NCBI GenBank assembly: GCA_963754285.1
Contig: CAVWFN010000005.1
Coordinates: 129,571-193,570 of the forward strand
Reading direction: 5' to 3'
DNA length: 64,000 bases
DNA from: RYN-133 sp963754285
Lineage (GTDB): Bacteria > Actinomycetota > Actinomycetes > Mycobacteriales > Jatrophihabitantaceae
Shown here: positions 1 to 9,508 of the stretch, piece by piece
Layout: every line of letters starts with the position of its first letter
Position numbering within the stretch: the stretch's first letter is position 1
The notes under the pieces: model-generated
What the model was told of the DNA's origin: nothing
What the model saw: only the letters and a program-made list of their open reading frames with translations
Database searches by the model: none
Position numbers and translations under genes: made by a program

Positions 1-390
1 GCGGGCGGTCGAGACGGCGGCGCCGGCGACGACCGCAAGATCGGCCAGCACGACGGCGGCGTCGACTGCACCGCAGACACCCGCACCGGCGAGGTCAATC
101 CGCAGGCGCGCGAGTGGGCTGTCGAGTACGTCAAGCGCTGGCTGCCCGGGCTCTGTCCGGAGCCACGCGCCGAGGCGACCTGTCTCTACACCGAAACCCC
201 GACGGAGGACTTCATCCTCGACCGGGTCGGGTCGGTCGTCGTCTGCTCGCCGTGCTCGGGACACGGGGCCAAGTTCGCGCCGTTGATCGGCGAGTTGGTC
301 GCCGACCTGGTGCAGGGCTCGGGCGAGATCCCCGATCGCTTCGGCCTGGCCGAGCACAAAAAAGGACGGGTCGGGGCCGTTTCGTTGTGA
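1..390 (+). CDS. FAD-dependent amine oxidase (sarcosine oxidase / N-methyltryptophan oxidase family), C-terminal part
   Basis: Only the last 129 codons are present; the gene enters from outside the window in frame 1 and stops at 388-390. The visible part has the family's C-terminal signature: a CLYTETPTEDFILDR stretch (residues about 60-75) followed by VVVCSPCSGHGAKFAP (about 80-95). In monomeric sarcosine oxidase and MTOX this part surrounds the covalent-FAD cysteine and the substrate pocket. The family oxidises N-methyl amino acids to an imine with release of hydrogen peroxide. A cupin gene starts 12 nt downstream and is probably co-transcribed. A choline/glycine-betaine-type island lies 9 kb further on, so a sarcosine-like substrate is plausible but is inference. 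Confidence 0.8.
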   Translation, partial: AGGRDGGAGDDRKIGQHDGGVDCTADTRTGEVNPQAREWAVEYVKRWLPGLCPEPRAEATCLYTETPTEDFILDRVGSVVVCSPCSGHGAKFAPLIGELVADLVQGSGEIPDRFGLAEHKKGRVGAVSL

Positions 391-402
391 TAGTGATCGG
401 GC

Positions 403-912
403 ATGTCGTTCTTCGCGCCAGACCGGCCCTACCCACCTGATCGGTACCGCAGCGACAGCGGCGAGGTGTCCGCCCGCCTGCGAGTCTCCGATGCGCCGCA
501 CGACCTCGAGAACCCGAACGGGGCGTGCGACTACCTAGCGGTCGGCAGCGCGACCAACGGTGATTACGGGCTCTACCGCTGGACGATGGGACCCAAGCCG
601 GCCGGCCCGGCGCCGCATTTCCACAAGTCGCTGTCCGAGTCGTTCTTCGTGATCTCGGGAACCGTTCGCCTCTACGACGGCGCGAAGTGGATCGACGCGA
701 ACGCCGGCGATTTCCTCTACGTGCCCGAAGGCGGCGTGCACGGATTTCGCAACGAGTCCGGTGAGTGGGCCTCGATGTTGATCCTCTTCGCGCCGGGCGC
801 GCCTCGGGAGAAGTATTTCGAAGGACTCGCCGAGATCGGCCGCACCGGGCAGCGTCCTACCGAGCACGAGTGGGCCGAGTTCATGCAGGCCCACGACACC
901 TACTGGGTCTGA
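403..912 (+). CDS. Cupin-domain protein
   Basis: 169-residue single-domain protein. Cupin motif 1 is visible as PAPHFHKSLSESFFVISG (about residues 65-82), with histidines and a glutamate in metal-ligand positions. Motif 2 is GDFLYVPEGGVHGFRN (about 105-120). This is a small cupin_2-type beta-barrel, possibly a dioxygenase, isomerase or sensor domain; the substrate cannot be told from sequence. The ATG is 12 nt after the stop of the flavoprotein gene, which suggests one transcription unit. It ends 17 nt before the convergent DUF427 gene. Confidence 0.75.
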   Translation: MSFFAPDRPYPPDRYRSDSGEVSARLRVSDAPHDLENPNGACDYLAVGSATNGDYGLYRWTMGPKPAGPAPHFHKSLSESFFVISGTVRLYDGAKWIDANAGDFLYVPEGGVHGFRNESGEWASMLILFAPGAPREKYFEGLAEIGRTGQRPTEHEWAEFMQAHDTYWV

Positions 913-929
913 TCCGAACCGCGTCCGGT

Positions 930-1301
930 TCAGGCGTCGACCGAGATGTCGACGCGGTTGGGGTAGAACGCGACGTGGTCCTTGATCTGCGCAACGGCCG
1001 GGTAGGGCTGCTCGTAGGTCCAGATCACGTCGGCGAGTTCGCCGTCGCCGGTCGTCACCGTGTAGTACGAGGCGTCGCCCTTGTACGGGCAGTACGTCTG
1101 CGTCTCGGTCTTCGTCAGGACGGCGGGGTCGACGTCGGCCAACGGGATGTACAGGGCGGCCGGATAGTTGGCTTCCTGCAGCGTCAAAGCGTTCGTGCTG
1201 TCGGCGATCGTCTGCGCGCCGACGCTGACCCTGACACGCGAGCCGGTCGGGGTGACGGTGATCGGGTGGTCTGGGCTGGGTTCGAGGTGTTCACGGGCCA
1301 T
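930..1301 (-). CDS. DUF427 domain protein
   Basis: 123 residues. The pattern TYCPYKGDASYYTV (about residues 69-82) and the closing VAFYPNRVDI block (about 110-119) are characteristic of DUF427, a small beta-rich family of unknown function. The ATG at 1301 was chosen because translation upstream becomes Arg-rich shadow sequence of adnB. This start lies 22 nt after the adnB stop on the same strand, so the gene probably forms the end of the adnAB transcription unit. No catalytic role can be assigned. Confidence 0.8.
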   Translation of the reverse strand: MAREHLEPSPDHPITVTPTGSRVRVSVGAQTIADSTNALTLQEANYPAALYIPLADVDPAVLTKTETQTYCPYKGDASYYTVTTGDGELADVIWTYEQPYPAVAQIKDHVAFYPNRVDISVDA

Positions 1302-1323
1302 GCCATGGTCAACCCGCGAACGG

Positions 1324-4300
1324 CTATGCGGCATTCCCCGAATTGAGCAGGCGCCGAAGTCCGTCGGCGTCGAGCAGCGCCGCGGGCTCGACGGTCTCGT
1401 TGGTGCGGACGTAGTGGAACGCGGCACGCACCCGGTGCACCTCGGCGTCGGGGACGCCGCACAGCCGGGCCCACGCGAGCCGGTAGGCCGCCAGCTGGAC
1501 TGCTGCGGAGTCGGCATCAGCCCCGGCCGGCCGGCTGCCCGTCTTCCAGTCGATGACGAACCAGCCTTGCTCGGCGTTGCCGAACACTGCGTCCATGCGT
1601 CCGCGCACCACCCGCGCGCCGGGCACGGCCATCTCGAACGGGACCTCGACCTCGGTCGGGGTTCGATTGGCCCACGCCGATGCGAGGAACGCCTCGCGCA
1701 GAGCGTCGAACTCGGCGTCAGCCGCAGTCTCGTCAGCCGCGCCTGGGAGTTCGTCGAGGTCGAGCAGTGTCTGTGCCTGCCAGCGCTGCTCGAGCCAGCG
1801 ATGGAACTCGGTCCCCCGCCGCGCCCACGGCGCCGGTCGGTGCGGGACGGGCCGCCGGATCGCCCGGGCGAGGTCGTCCGGGTCTCGGTCGAGGTCGACG
1901 AGCTGCGACACGGACAGATGGCGCGGAAGTTCGACCTCGACCGTGTTGCCGCGGGCCAGTCGCGCACGCTCGGCCAGTAGGCGGTCGACGTCACTTCGCC
2001 ATTGCTCGGCGCGCGGACCGAGGCCGATCGGCAAGACGTCGGCGGCCGCGTGCACGAGCGCAGCACCGGCCTCGACGTCAGCGCGTCGTCCGGCACCACG
2101 ATCGCCCGGGTAGGGACCGAGCGGGTCGAGCGGCCACATACTCGCCCGTGCCTGCGCCGTGATCGGGTTCGTCTCGTCCGGCTCCGGCTCGGCCCACTCG
2201 TCGGGCGTGTCGGCGTGCGGGAGCAGTTCGGTGAGGAACGGTGACGCCGTTCGCGGGTTGGCGGTGGTGTCCCACAAGTAGCCCGAGGCGAACAGCGTCG
2301 ATCGCGCACGGGTCATCGCGACGTAAGCGAGCCTGCGCTCTTCGTCGGCGAATCGATCGACCAGCTCGCCGTGATGGCGGACGAGGCGATCACGCACCTG
2401 CTTGCGGTCGTCGGCGTCGCCGAGCTGCAACTGCGGAAGGTCGAGGTCGTCGCCGCGCAGCGGTCCGGGCAGCTCTTGGCGCGTGCGGGTCCAGTTGATC
2501 GCTTTGGCCTTGGCCGGGAACACGTCGGTGACCAGGCCCGGCACCGCGACCAGATCCCACTCGAGACCCTTGGCGCCGTGCACCGTCAGCACCTGCACGC
2601 GCTCGGCGTCGACCACGATCTCGCCGGCCTCGAGACCGTTTTCTTCGTCCTCGGCCGCTTCGAGGAACGCGAGGAACGCGGTCAGCGTGGCTTCGTCGGC
2701 GTCGGCGGCGAAGTCGGCGGCAACGTCGAGGAACCGGTCGAGGTGTACGCGGCCGGGACGATGCGGACGCGACGCGGCCTCGATGTCGATGCCCATCGTG
2801 CGTTCGACATCGGCGACCAGTTCGGGCAATGGTGCAGTCGTGCGGCGGCGCAACCGGCGCAGCTCTTCGGACAGCTGGACCAGGCGCCGGTACCCGGCGC
2901 GCGAATAGGCGTCGGCGTCGCCGAGATCGTCGAGGGCCTCGATCAGGCTCAACGCCTCAGCACTCGCAGCCGGGACGTCGCCGGGATCTGCAGGTGGACG
3001 GGCCAGCCATTGCGCGCGTGCCCGGAGCGCGGCGAGATCGCGCGGCCCGATGCGCCAGCGCGCGCCGGTGAGCAGGCGTGCCAGTGAGGTGCCGGTGTCG
3101 TGACGCACCAGTACGCGCAGGGTGGCGACGACATCGACGACTTCTGCAGTGGTGAGCAGTCCGCCGAGCCCCACCACCTCGACCGGAAGTCCCTCGGCCA
3201 GCAACGCCTCAGCGAGCAGTGGGATCTGCGAGCGACGACGGACCAGGACCGCTGCGGTGCGAGCGCCGACCGGCAACGCGTCCCACGCAGCGTGCAATCG
3301 CGTCGCCACCCACCGGGCTTCGTCCTCGACGGTGTGCGTGCGCGCGATCCGGATGCTACCGGCGCCGGCGCCCGGCCCCGGCCGCAACTCGACGGTGCTG
3401 CGAGCCAGCACGCCGGTGCGCAACGGCGCGGCGATCGCGTTGGCGCCGTCGAGGATCGCCGTGTCATTGCGAAAGCTCGTCGCGAGCGGGAACACCTCGG
3501 CCGGGGAGCCGTCGACCGCCGGGAACGTGACCGCGAACCGGCCGATGTTCCCGGCGCTGGCCCCGCGCCACCCGTAGATGGACTGGAAGGGGTCGCCGAC
3601 CGCGGTCACCGGATGACCCTGGCCGAACAGGCCGTGCAAAGTCTCGACCTGAGCATGACCCGTGTCCTGGTACTCGTCGAGCAGGACGGCGCCGTAGCGG
3701 CCACGTTCGACCGCGGCGACCTCGGGCAGCTGCGCCAGCTTGGCCGCCAGGGTCATCTGATCGGCGAAATCGACGGCCGGGAGCGCGCGCTTGGCGTCGG
3801 CGAAGGCCCGCACCAGCGGCAGGAGCTCGCGGCGATGCCGGGTCGAATCGATGAACTGCTTGGTCTCGCCCGGGTACTCGGCGCGGATGTTGTGGCCGAG
3901 CGGGAGCTCGTGGAACCAGTCGAGGCTGCGTGCGCACCAGGCTTCGACGTCGTCGACCTCGACGAGGTGATCGGCGAACTGCGCGCTCATCGCGAGCACG
4001 TACTGCGCGACCGACGACGGCGCACCGATGTCGCGCGGCAGCTCGCCCGGGTAGCGACGCGATACCTCGTCGGCCAGCTGCCACCCGATCGCCGGCGAAA
4101 TCAACCGGGCGTCGGGTTCGGCGCCGAGCCGCAGGGCGTGCTCGCCGACGAGTCGGCCGGCGTACGCCGCGTACGTCAGCACTGTCGGCTCGCCGGCGAG
4201 GAGTTCGGCCAGGCGCTCCTGCTCGTCCGGACGGTCACGTTCGACGACCGAGCGCCACTGCGCGAGCCGACGCCGGATACGTTGACCCAGTTCGGCCGCC

Positions 4301-4515
4301 GCCTTGCGCGTGAACGTCAGGCCGAGCACCTCGTCGGGACGCACCGCGCGGTTGGCCACCAACCACACGACCCGCGCGGCCATGGTCTCGGTCTTGCCCG
4401 ATCCCGCCCCGGCGATGACGACCGCGGGCGCGAGCGGCGACTCGATGACGGCAGCCTGTTCGTCGGTCGGGGCGTGCAGGCCTAATAGCGAACTCAGTTC
4501 CCGCGCCGAGATCAT
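1324..4515 (-). CDS. adnB: AdnB-like UvrD-family helicase with C-terminal RecB-like nuclease domain
   Basis: 1063 residues. Superfamily 1 helicase motifs are in order: Walker A GAGSGKT (about 35-42), DEYQDT Walker B, GDPFQSIYGWRG motif III, and VHGAKGLEW near the middle. A PD-(D/E)XK nuclease core, FVIDWKTG followed by QLAAYRLAW, lies near the C-terminus. In mycobacteria AdnB is the lead motor subunit of the AdnAB heterodimer, which resects double-strand breaks in place of RecBCD or AddAB. The ATG at 4515 overlaps the adnA stop in an ATGA junction (4512-4515), so translation is probably coupled and subunit ratio kept near one to one. Length is close to the mycobacterial protein. No motif looks damaged. 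Confidence 0.9.
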   Translation of the reverse strand: MISARELSSLLGLHAPTDEQAAVIESPLAPAVVIAGAGSGKTETMAARVVWLVANRAVRPDEVLGLTFTRKAAAELGQRIRRRLAQWRSVVERDRPDEQERLAELLAGEPTVLTYAAYAGRLVGEHALRLGAEPDARLISPAIGWQLADEVSRRYPGELPRDIGAPSSVAQYVLAMSAQFADHLVEVDDVEAWCARSLDWFHELPLGHNIRAEYPGETKQFIDSTRHRRELLPLVRAFADAKRALPAVDFADQMTLAAKLAQLPEVAAVERGRYGAVLLDEYQDTGHAQVETLHGLFGQGHPVTAVGDPFQSIYGWRGASAGNIGRFAVTFPAVDGSPAEVFPLATSFRNDTAILDGANAIAAPLRTGVLARSTVELRPGPGAGAGSIRIARTHTVEDEARWVATRLHAAWDALPVGARTAAVLVRRRSQIPLLAEALLAEGLPVEVVGLGGLLTTAEVVDVVATLRVLVRHDTGTSLARLLTGARWRIGPRDLAALRARAQWLARPPADPGDVPAASAEALSLIEALDDLGDADAYSRAGYRRLVQLSEELRRLRRRTTAPLPELVADVERTMGIDIEAASRPHRPGRVHLDRFLDVAADFAADADEATLTAFLAFLEAAEDEENGLEAGEIVVDAERVQVLTVHGAKGLEWDLVAVPGLVTDVFPAKAKAINWTRTRQELPGPLRGDDLDLPQLQLGDADDRKQVRDRLVRHHGELVDRFADEERRLAYVAMTRARSTLFASGYLWDTTANPRTASPFLTELLPHADTPDEWAEPEPDETNPITAQARASMWPLDPLGPYPGDRGAGRRADVEAGAALVHAAADVLPIGLGPRAEQWRSDVDRLLAERARLARGNTVEVELPRHLSVSQLVDLDRDPDDLARAIRRPVPHRPAPWARRGTEFHRWLEQRWQAQTLLDLDELPGAADETAADAEFDALREAFLASAWANRTPTEVEVPFEMAVPGARVVRGRMDAVFGNAEQGWFVIDWKTGSRPAGADADSAAVQLAAYRLAWARLCGVPDAEVHRVRAAFHYVRTNETVEPAALLDADGLRRLLNSGNAA

Positions 4516-7500
4516 GACGTCACCTGCCGGCCTTCGGGGAACAACGGGCAGCACTTACGCAGGTCGCAGTTGCCGCAGTAGCTGTTGGCCTGCGCCGTGA
4601 ACTCGCTGCCGCGCTGCCGGGCGGCGACGTAGGCGACGGCCGTTTCGATCCAGCCCGGGTCGTCCATCTCGGTGAGCGGGCCTTGTTGCTGCTCGGGATC
4701 GCGGCCGGCCGCGGCGAGCTGGACGAGGCGCGCACCGCCCGTCCGTTCGCCCTCGCCGAAGGCTCCCGACTCGACGGCGAGCTGGTACGCGCCCAACTGC
4801 GGGTTGGTCGGCAGGTCGTCGGCCTTGACCTTCGACTTGCCGGTCTTGAGGTCGATGACGACCAATCGTCCTTCGGTGTCGCGCTCGAGCCGGTCGACCC
4901 GGCCGGCGATCTTCGCGTCGCCGACGACGGCGGAGAAGCCCTGCTCGATCGCGACGAGATCGAGTTCGCGTCGGCTGGTGGTCAGCCAACCGAGCAGCGC
5001 GGACAGGATCGCGCTGGCTCGCGCGCGCTCGTTACTGGCGTGCCAGTGCGGTCCGAAGTCGAGCGCGTGCCATTGCTCGTCGAGGCGGGCTTCGAGGTCT
5101 TCTTGCGTCGCATCAGGAGGTGCGGACGCGGCGATCTCGTGGACGATATTGCCGAGCGACTGGGAAATGGAGTCGCCGTCGCGTGCGCCGAGATCCTGCA
5201 AGACCGTGCGCAGCTCGCAGCGCAGGAACGACTCGATGCGCGACGGGCTGACCGGAACGGGTCGGCCGGGATCGGCCACCGGGGCGTCGTCGGACAGTGG
5301 CGCGAGACCCCACCATTCGTCGGGATCGGCGCCACGCACGCCGGCCTGGGCCAGCCGCGACAGCTCGCCGGCCGCGGCCTCGCGGTCGATGGGATCGGCC
5401 GCAGGGTCGCATGCCACGACCCGCAACTCGGCGACGAGCGCGCCGAGATGGGTGCCGCGCCGCGGCTCGGTGAGCGCGCGGTCGCCGTCGACCGGATCGA
5501 GTTCGTCGAGGAAGCGGGACGGCTGCTCCTCGTCGCCGGACACCGCCGTGACGACCAGGCGCCGCCTGGCCCGGGTCGCGGCCACATAGAACAGTCGCCG
5601 TTCCTCAGCCAGCTGCGGACCGGACAGTGCCACGGACGTGTCTCGTCCGGCGATGACGTCGACCAGTTGCTCCGATCCGAGCAGAGACCCGCGCCTACGC
5701 AGATCGGGCCAGCTGCCTTCTTGGACGTGAGCGACGCACACCAGATCCCATTCGAGGCCCTTGGCCGCGTGCGCCGTCAGGATCGTGACCGCCTCGGACT
5801 CGCGGGTGCCGCTGGCGAGCGCGTCGCCGGGGATCTGCTGGGCCGCGAGATGTTCGGTGAAGCCGGCCAGCGTGGCGCGCGGCAGACGGTCGGCGTAGCG
5901 CGCGGCGGTGTCGAACAGCTCGACGACGGCGTCGAGGTCGCGATCGGCGGCGGCACCGATCTGGCCGCCGGCGGCGCTCGCGGCCTGCCAGCGCCGGGCC
6001 AGCCCGGACGCCGCCCACACGGCCCAGAGCACGTCTTCCGGTCCGGCGCTGTCGTCGTCGCGGGCCAGCGCCCCGGCGGCAATGACCGCGCAGACGCGCT
6101 CGACCGGGCTGCGCACGTGATCAGGCAGGACGGCGGCGCCGGCCGGGTCGAGCAGCGCGGGAGCGAGCAGCACCGGCTCGTCGGCTGTGACCAGACCGCG
6201 CAGCACCCGGCGCAGCCGGCGCAGGTAGACGACGTCCGCACCGCCGATCGGGCCGAGCAACAGTCGTTCGGCGACCTCTTCGTCCAGACGCGACGGGTCG
6301 AGCACGCAGTGCAGGATCTCGAGCAGCATCCCGACGGCCGGCTGTTCGGCGAGCGGAAGATCCTCGCCGCGGACGGTGAGCGGCACGCCGGCGGTCATCA
6401 GCGCGCGGCGCAGCGAACCGAGCAGCGCGGTGGTCGAGCGCACCAGCACCGCCATGCGTGACCACGGCAGCCCGTCGAGGTGGGCCGAACGCAGGACGCC
6501 GGCGATGTGGGCGCCTTCTTCACTCGCCGTGCGGAACAGACCGACCTCGACTGCTCCGTCACCTTCGACCGCACTGCGCAATCGTCGTTGCTCGGCACGT
6601 CCGGGCAGCCGGGCGGCAACGCGTCGGGAAGCCTCGAGCAGTACGGCACCGCTTCGCCGCGAGACGTCGAGGGCGACGACCGGGACGGCACCGCCGTGGC
6701 CGAAGCGTTCGTCGATGTCGCGGATGGCCGACTCGTCTGCGCCACGGAAGGCGTAGATCGACTGATCGGGATCGCCGACGAGGATCAGTTCCTCGGCGCC
6801 ATGGGCGAGCACGGACAGCAGTTCGGCCTGCGCAGGGTCGGTGTCTTGGTACTCGTCGACGAGGATGTGCCGACGGCGGGCACGCTCGGCGGCGAGCAGG
6901 GCGCGGTCTTGGGCGAACGCGCCGAGGGCCGAGCGGATCAGCTCGGCCGGGTCGTAGGCACCGGGCCGGGCCAGCGACGTGACGTCGTGGTACTCGGCCA
7001 AGAACCGTCCGGCTGCGATCCAGTCAGGACGGCGCCGCTCACGACCGAGGCGGGCCAGCGCCGCGCCGTCGAGCCCGCGCTCGACCGCCCGCATCAGCAG
7101 GTCACGCAGCTCACCGGCGAAGGCTCGCGTGCGCAGCGCGGGCCGCAGTTCGGCCGGCCAGGAGGCCGGATCGCGGCCGGCGACCAGTTCGCGCAGGATG
7201 ACGTCCTGCTCGGGGGCGGACAACAACCGGGGCGCCGGCAGCCCCTGGGCAAGGTTTGCCAGCCGCAGCACCCCGAAGGCATATGAGTGCACGGTGCGCG
7301 CAACCGGTTCGCGCACGGTGCGCCCGAGCCGCGCGGTGATGCGGTCTCGCAACTCGCCGGCAGCTCGACGGCTGAACGTGAGCATCAGCAGCTGGTCGAC
7401 GGGGACGCCGGCCTCGACACGCGCGACCGCGGTCTCGACCAGGGTGGTCGTCTTGCCCGTGCCCGGCCCGGCGAGCACGAGCAACGGGCCGCCGGCGTGG

Positions 7501-7583
7501 TCGACCACGCGACGCTGCGCGGCGTCGAGCACCGGCGCGTCCACATCGGGACGGTCGTCGCGCACCAGCCGGTACTTGCTCAC
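4512..7583 (-). CDS. adnA: AdnA-like UvrD-family helicase-nuclease with C-terminal cysteine cluster
   Basis: 1023 residues from a GTG at 7583; an open frame runs further up but only through palindromic repeat DNA. It has Walker A AGPGTGKT (about 38-45), DEYQDTDPAQ, GDPDQSIYAFRG and HAAKGLEWDLV helicase motifs. A C-terminal nuclease core, VVIDLKTGKSK followed by QLGAYQLAV, is present. A final CGNCDLRKCC plus an upstream FLRCELR cysteine suggests a [4Fe-4S] cluster holding the nuclease domain, as in AddB and Cas4 relatives. First gene of the adnAB operon; downstream adnB overlaps by 4 nt. Function from the family: ATP-dependent end resection partner of AdnB. Confidence 0.88.
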   Translation of the reverse strand: MSKYRLVRDDRPDVDAPVLDAAQRRVVDHAGGPLLVLAGPGTGKTTTLVETAVARVEAGVPVDQLLMLTFSRRAAGELRDRITARLGRTVREPVARTVHSYAFGVLRLANLAQGLPAPRLLSAPEQDVILRELVAGRDPASWPAELRPALRTRAFAGELRDLLMRAVERGLDGAALARLGRERRRPDWIAAGRFLAEYHDVTSLARPGAYDPAELIRSALGAFAQDRALLAAERARRRHILVDEYQDTDPAQAELLSVLAHGAEELILVGDPDQSIYAFRGADESAIRDIDERFGHGGAVPVVALDVSRRSGAVLLEASRRVAARLPGRAEQRRLRSAVEGDGAVEVGLFRTASEEGAHIAGVLRSAHLDGLPWSRMAVLVRSTTALLGSLRRALMTAGVPLTVRGEDLPLAEQPAVGMLLEILHCVLDPSRLDEEVAERLLLGPIGGADVVYLRRLRRVLRGLVTADEPVLLAPALLDPAGAAVLPDHVRSPVERVCAVIAAGALARDDDSAGPEDVLWAVWAASGLARRWQAASAAGGQIGAAADRDLDAVVELFDTAARYADRLPRATLAGFTEHLAAQQIPGDALASGTRESEAVTILTAHAAKGLEWDLVCVAHVQEGSWPDLRRRGSLLGSEQLVDVIAGRDTSVALSGPQLAEERRLFYVAATRARRRLVVTAVSGDEEQPSRFLDELDPVDGDRALTEPRRGTHLGALVAELRVVACDPAADPIDREAAAGELSRLAQAGVRGADPDEWWGLAPLSDDAPVADPGRPVPVSPSRIESFLRCELRTVLQDLGARDGDSISQSLGNIVHEIAASAPPDATQEDLEARLDEQWHALDFGPHWHASNERARASAILSALLGWLTTSRRELDLVAIEQGFSAVVGDAKIAGRVDRLERDTEGRLVVIDLKTGKSKVKADDLPTNPQLGAYQLAVESGAFGEGERTGGARLVQLAAAGRDPEQQQGPLTEMDDPGWIETAVAYVAARQRGSEFTAQANSYCGNCDLRKCCPLFPEGRQVTS

Positions 7584-7653
7584 GGATCCATCTGAACATG
7601 CCCGCCCGACAGTTTCGGCGACCGGCACACCACCGCTCGCGCTTGCCGGGGCC

Positions 7654-7767
7654 TTTCCCCGCTGGTGCTCGGTTCGCGCGTCCGAAAGCGAGCACCAGCG
7701 GGGAAACGACCGCGCCTGTCCCCGCTGGTGGTCGGTTCGCCCGTCCGAAAGCGAGCACCAGCGGGGA
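7654..7767. repeat. Two tandem 63-bp palindromic repeat units between adnA and a MerR gene
   Basis: Unit 1 has a perfect 18-bp inverted repeat (7654-7671 with 7689-7706) around a 17-nt spacer. Unit 2 has a 16-bp inverted repeat with one mismatch (7719-7734 with 7752-7767). The two units are spaced by 63 bp and nearly identical, with arms of the type CGAGCACCAGCGGGG. They lie between two divergent genes, so they can be a REP-like element, a cruciform-forming regulatory site, or both. No transposase is near. Confidence 0.8.
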
Positions 7768-7828
7768 AACGACCGCGACGCTCCCACCGCTTGCGGTTGC
7801 CCCGGGGAAACCTCGTAGCGTCGCCCGC

Positions 7829-8662
7829 ATGGCAGCACGGCCCGAGGCGCAGCACCTGAGCGTCGGCGCGTTCGCGCGGCGCGTCGGGCTGACCCCGAAG
7901 GCACTTCGGCACTACGACCGCATCGACCTGCTGCGCCCGGACGAGGTCGACGCGGACGGCTTCCGCTGGTACGCGCCGCACCAGTTCGAGCGGGCGGGCC
8001 GCATCGCGGCGCTCCGGGCGGTCGACGTGCCGCTCGAGGACGTGCGGCACGCGCTCGCCGACGACACCGCGCTCGCCGAAGTGCTGGCCACGCAACGGCG
8101 CCGGCTCGACTCGCGGCTGGCCCGCGTCCAACGACAACTGCATCATCTCGCGCATCTGACCACCGACGGACTGGAGCACCCGATGCCTGACACCGATCTC
8201 GACGTCACCGACGAACGTCGCCTTGCGGCCGCGCTGTTCAACGCGACGTGGACGCTCATGGAGAAGGAGAGCCGCACCCGCGCGGACGACGACGAGATGC
8301 TGCACATGGCGCACGCATCACGCCACCACTGGTCGCGCGCCGCCGGCGGAACTGTGGCAAACCTGGCCCGTGGCGAATGGCAGTGCTCCCGTGTCTACGC
8401 GGTGCTCGGTCGCAGCGAGCCGTGCCTGCATCACGCGCAACGCTGTCTCGACATCTGCCAGGAGAACGAGATCGGCGACTGGGATCTCGCGTTCGCCTAC
8501 GAGGCGCTGGCCCGCGGGCACGCGGTGGCCGGCGACGCCGAGCAGGCCCGCGCGTTCACCGAGCAGGCACTCGCGGCAGCGGAGGACATCACCGAGGACG
8601 AGGACCGCGAGTTGGTCTTGAGCGACCTCGAGTCCATCCCGGGTCAGGCCCGCTTCTGGTGA
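7829..8662 (+). CDS. MerR-family regulator fused to a helical repeat-like C-terminal domain
   Basis: 277 residues. Residues 8-75 form a MerR winged HTH (LSVGAFARRVGLTPKALRHY, then RWYAPHQFERAGRIAAL), followed by a coiled linker (about 85-115). The remaining 160 residues (about 120-277) are helical, rich in Ala and Glu, and resemble a stand-alone TPR-like actinobacterial protein rather than a known ligand-binding domain. The start is supported by TAGCGT at 7816-7821, exactly 7 nt before the ATG, which fits leaderless transcription. The palindromic repeats just upstream could affect its promoter. The stop overlaps the next gene in a GTGA junction. The effector is unknown. Confidence 0.75.
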   Translation: MAARPEAQHLSVGAFARRVGLTPKALRHYDRIDLLRPDEVDADGFRWYAPHQFERAGRIAALRAVDVPLEDVRHALADDTALAEVLATQRRRLDSRLARVQRQLHHLAHLTTDGLEHPMPDTDLDVTDERRLAAALFNATWTLMEKESRTRADDDEMLHMAHASRHHWSRAAGGTVANLARGEWQCSRVYAVLGRSEPCLHHAQRCLDICQENEIGDWDLAFAYEALARGHAVAGDAEQARAFTEQALAAAEDITEDEDRELVLSDLESIPGQARFW

Positions 8663-9399
8663 TCACCATCGGTGTCGATCTCGCGGCCGAGCCGAAGCGC
8701 ACCGCGATGGTGCGCATCGACTGGGCGGACGAACGCGCCATGGTCACCCACGCCGTCGCAGACGTCGACGACGATCAGATAGTCGGGCTTTCGCCGGACG
8801 CCGACAAGATCGGGATCGACTGCCCGCTGGGCTGGCCCGACGCGTTCGTCGACTTCGTCGTCGCCCATCGCGACGGTCGCGTCGACACACCCGCCGCCAC
8901 GATCGGCCAGCGGCGTCCGCTCGTTTACCGCGCAACGGATCTGTATTGCCGCGAGGTGCATCAGCTCCGTCCGCTCAGTGTTTCGGCCGACCGGATCGCC
9001 CACGCGGCGCTGCGATGTGCGGCCCTGCTCGCCCGGCTCGGCGTCGACGATCGCAGCGGCGCGGGTCGTGTCGTCGAGGCCTATCCGGCCGGATCGCTTC
9101 AGTTGTGGGGTCTGACGCACCGTCGGTACAAGGACGATCCCGCGCAGATCCGACGTGCTCTCACGACCATCACCGATCGAGTCGGGCTCGACTTCGCGAC
9201 CGGGACGCGCCCCGCGTGTGAGGCGTCCGACCACGTATTCGACGCACTCGTTGTTGCGCTGACCGCCCGGGCAGCTGCCCAGCGGCCGATGGCGATTCCG
9301 ATCGAATTCGCCGCCCAGGCATGCCGAGAGGGCTGGATCTCCCTGCCGGACCCAGCCCTCGAGGCGTTGCGCGGTTCCCCCGCTATCCGTCGTCCGTAG
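8659..9399 (+). CDS. DUF429 family protein
   Basis: 246 residues starting with GTG at 8659, overlapping the MerR stop by 4 nt. The N-terminus ITIGVDLAAEPKRTAMV and the internal IGIDCPLGWP block (about 52-61) are typical of DUF429, an RNase-H-like fold family of unknown function. A C-terminal EASDHVFDALVVALTARAA segment (about 190-210) carries the conserved acidic residues of the fold. Translational coupling with the MerR regulator suggests a shared role, but none is established. A nuclease-type activity is possible from fold only. Confidence 0.75.
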   Translation: MITIGVDLAAEPKRTAMVRIDWADERAMVTHAVADVDDDQIVGLSPDADKIGIDCPLGWPDAFVDFVVAHRDGRVDTPAATIGQRRPLVYRATDLYCREVHQLRPLSVSADRIAHAALRCAALLARLGVDDRSGAGRVVEAYPAGSLQLWGLTHRRYKDDPAQIRRALTTITDRVGLDFATGTRPACEASDHVFDALVVALTARAAAQRPMAIPIEFAAQACREGWISLPDPALEALRGSPAIRRP

Positions 9400-9508
9400 G
9401 TCAGTCACGGGGTCGGGTTGCTCCGCACCGGGCCCGCGATGGAGGTGACGACTTCACGCACCAGCGTGCCGACGCGCGATCGGGACGGCGAGGGTGTTAC
9501 CACCACTC

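Noticed and set aside
9405..9503. Possible 32-residue ORF after the VOC gene (GTG with GGAG upstream)
   Set aside because: It is too short, of low complexity at its start, and without recognisable similarity. Kept only as a weak possibility.
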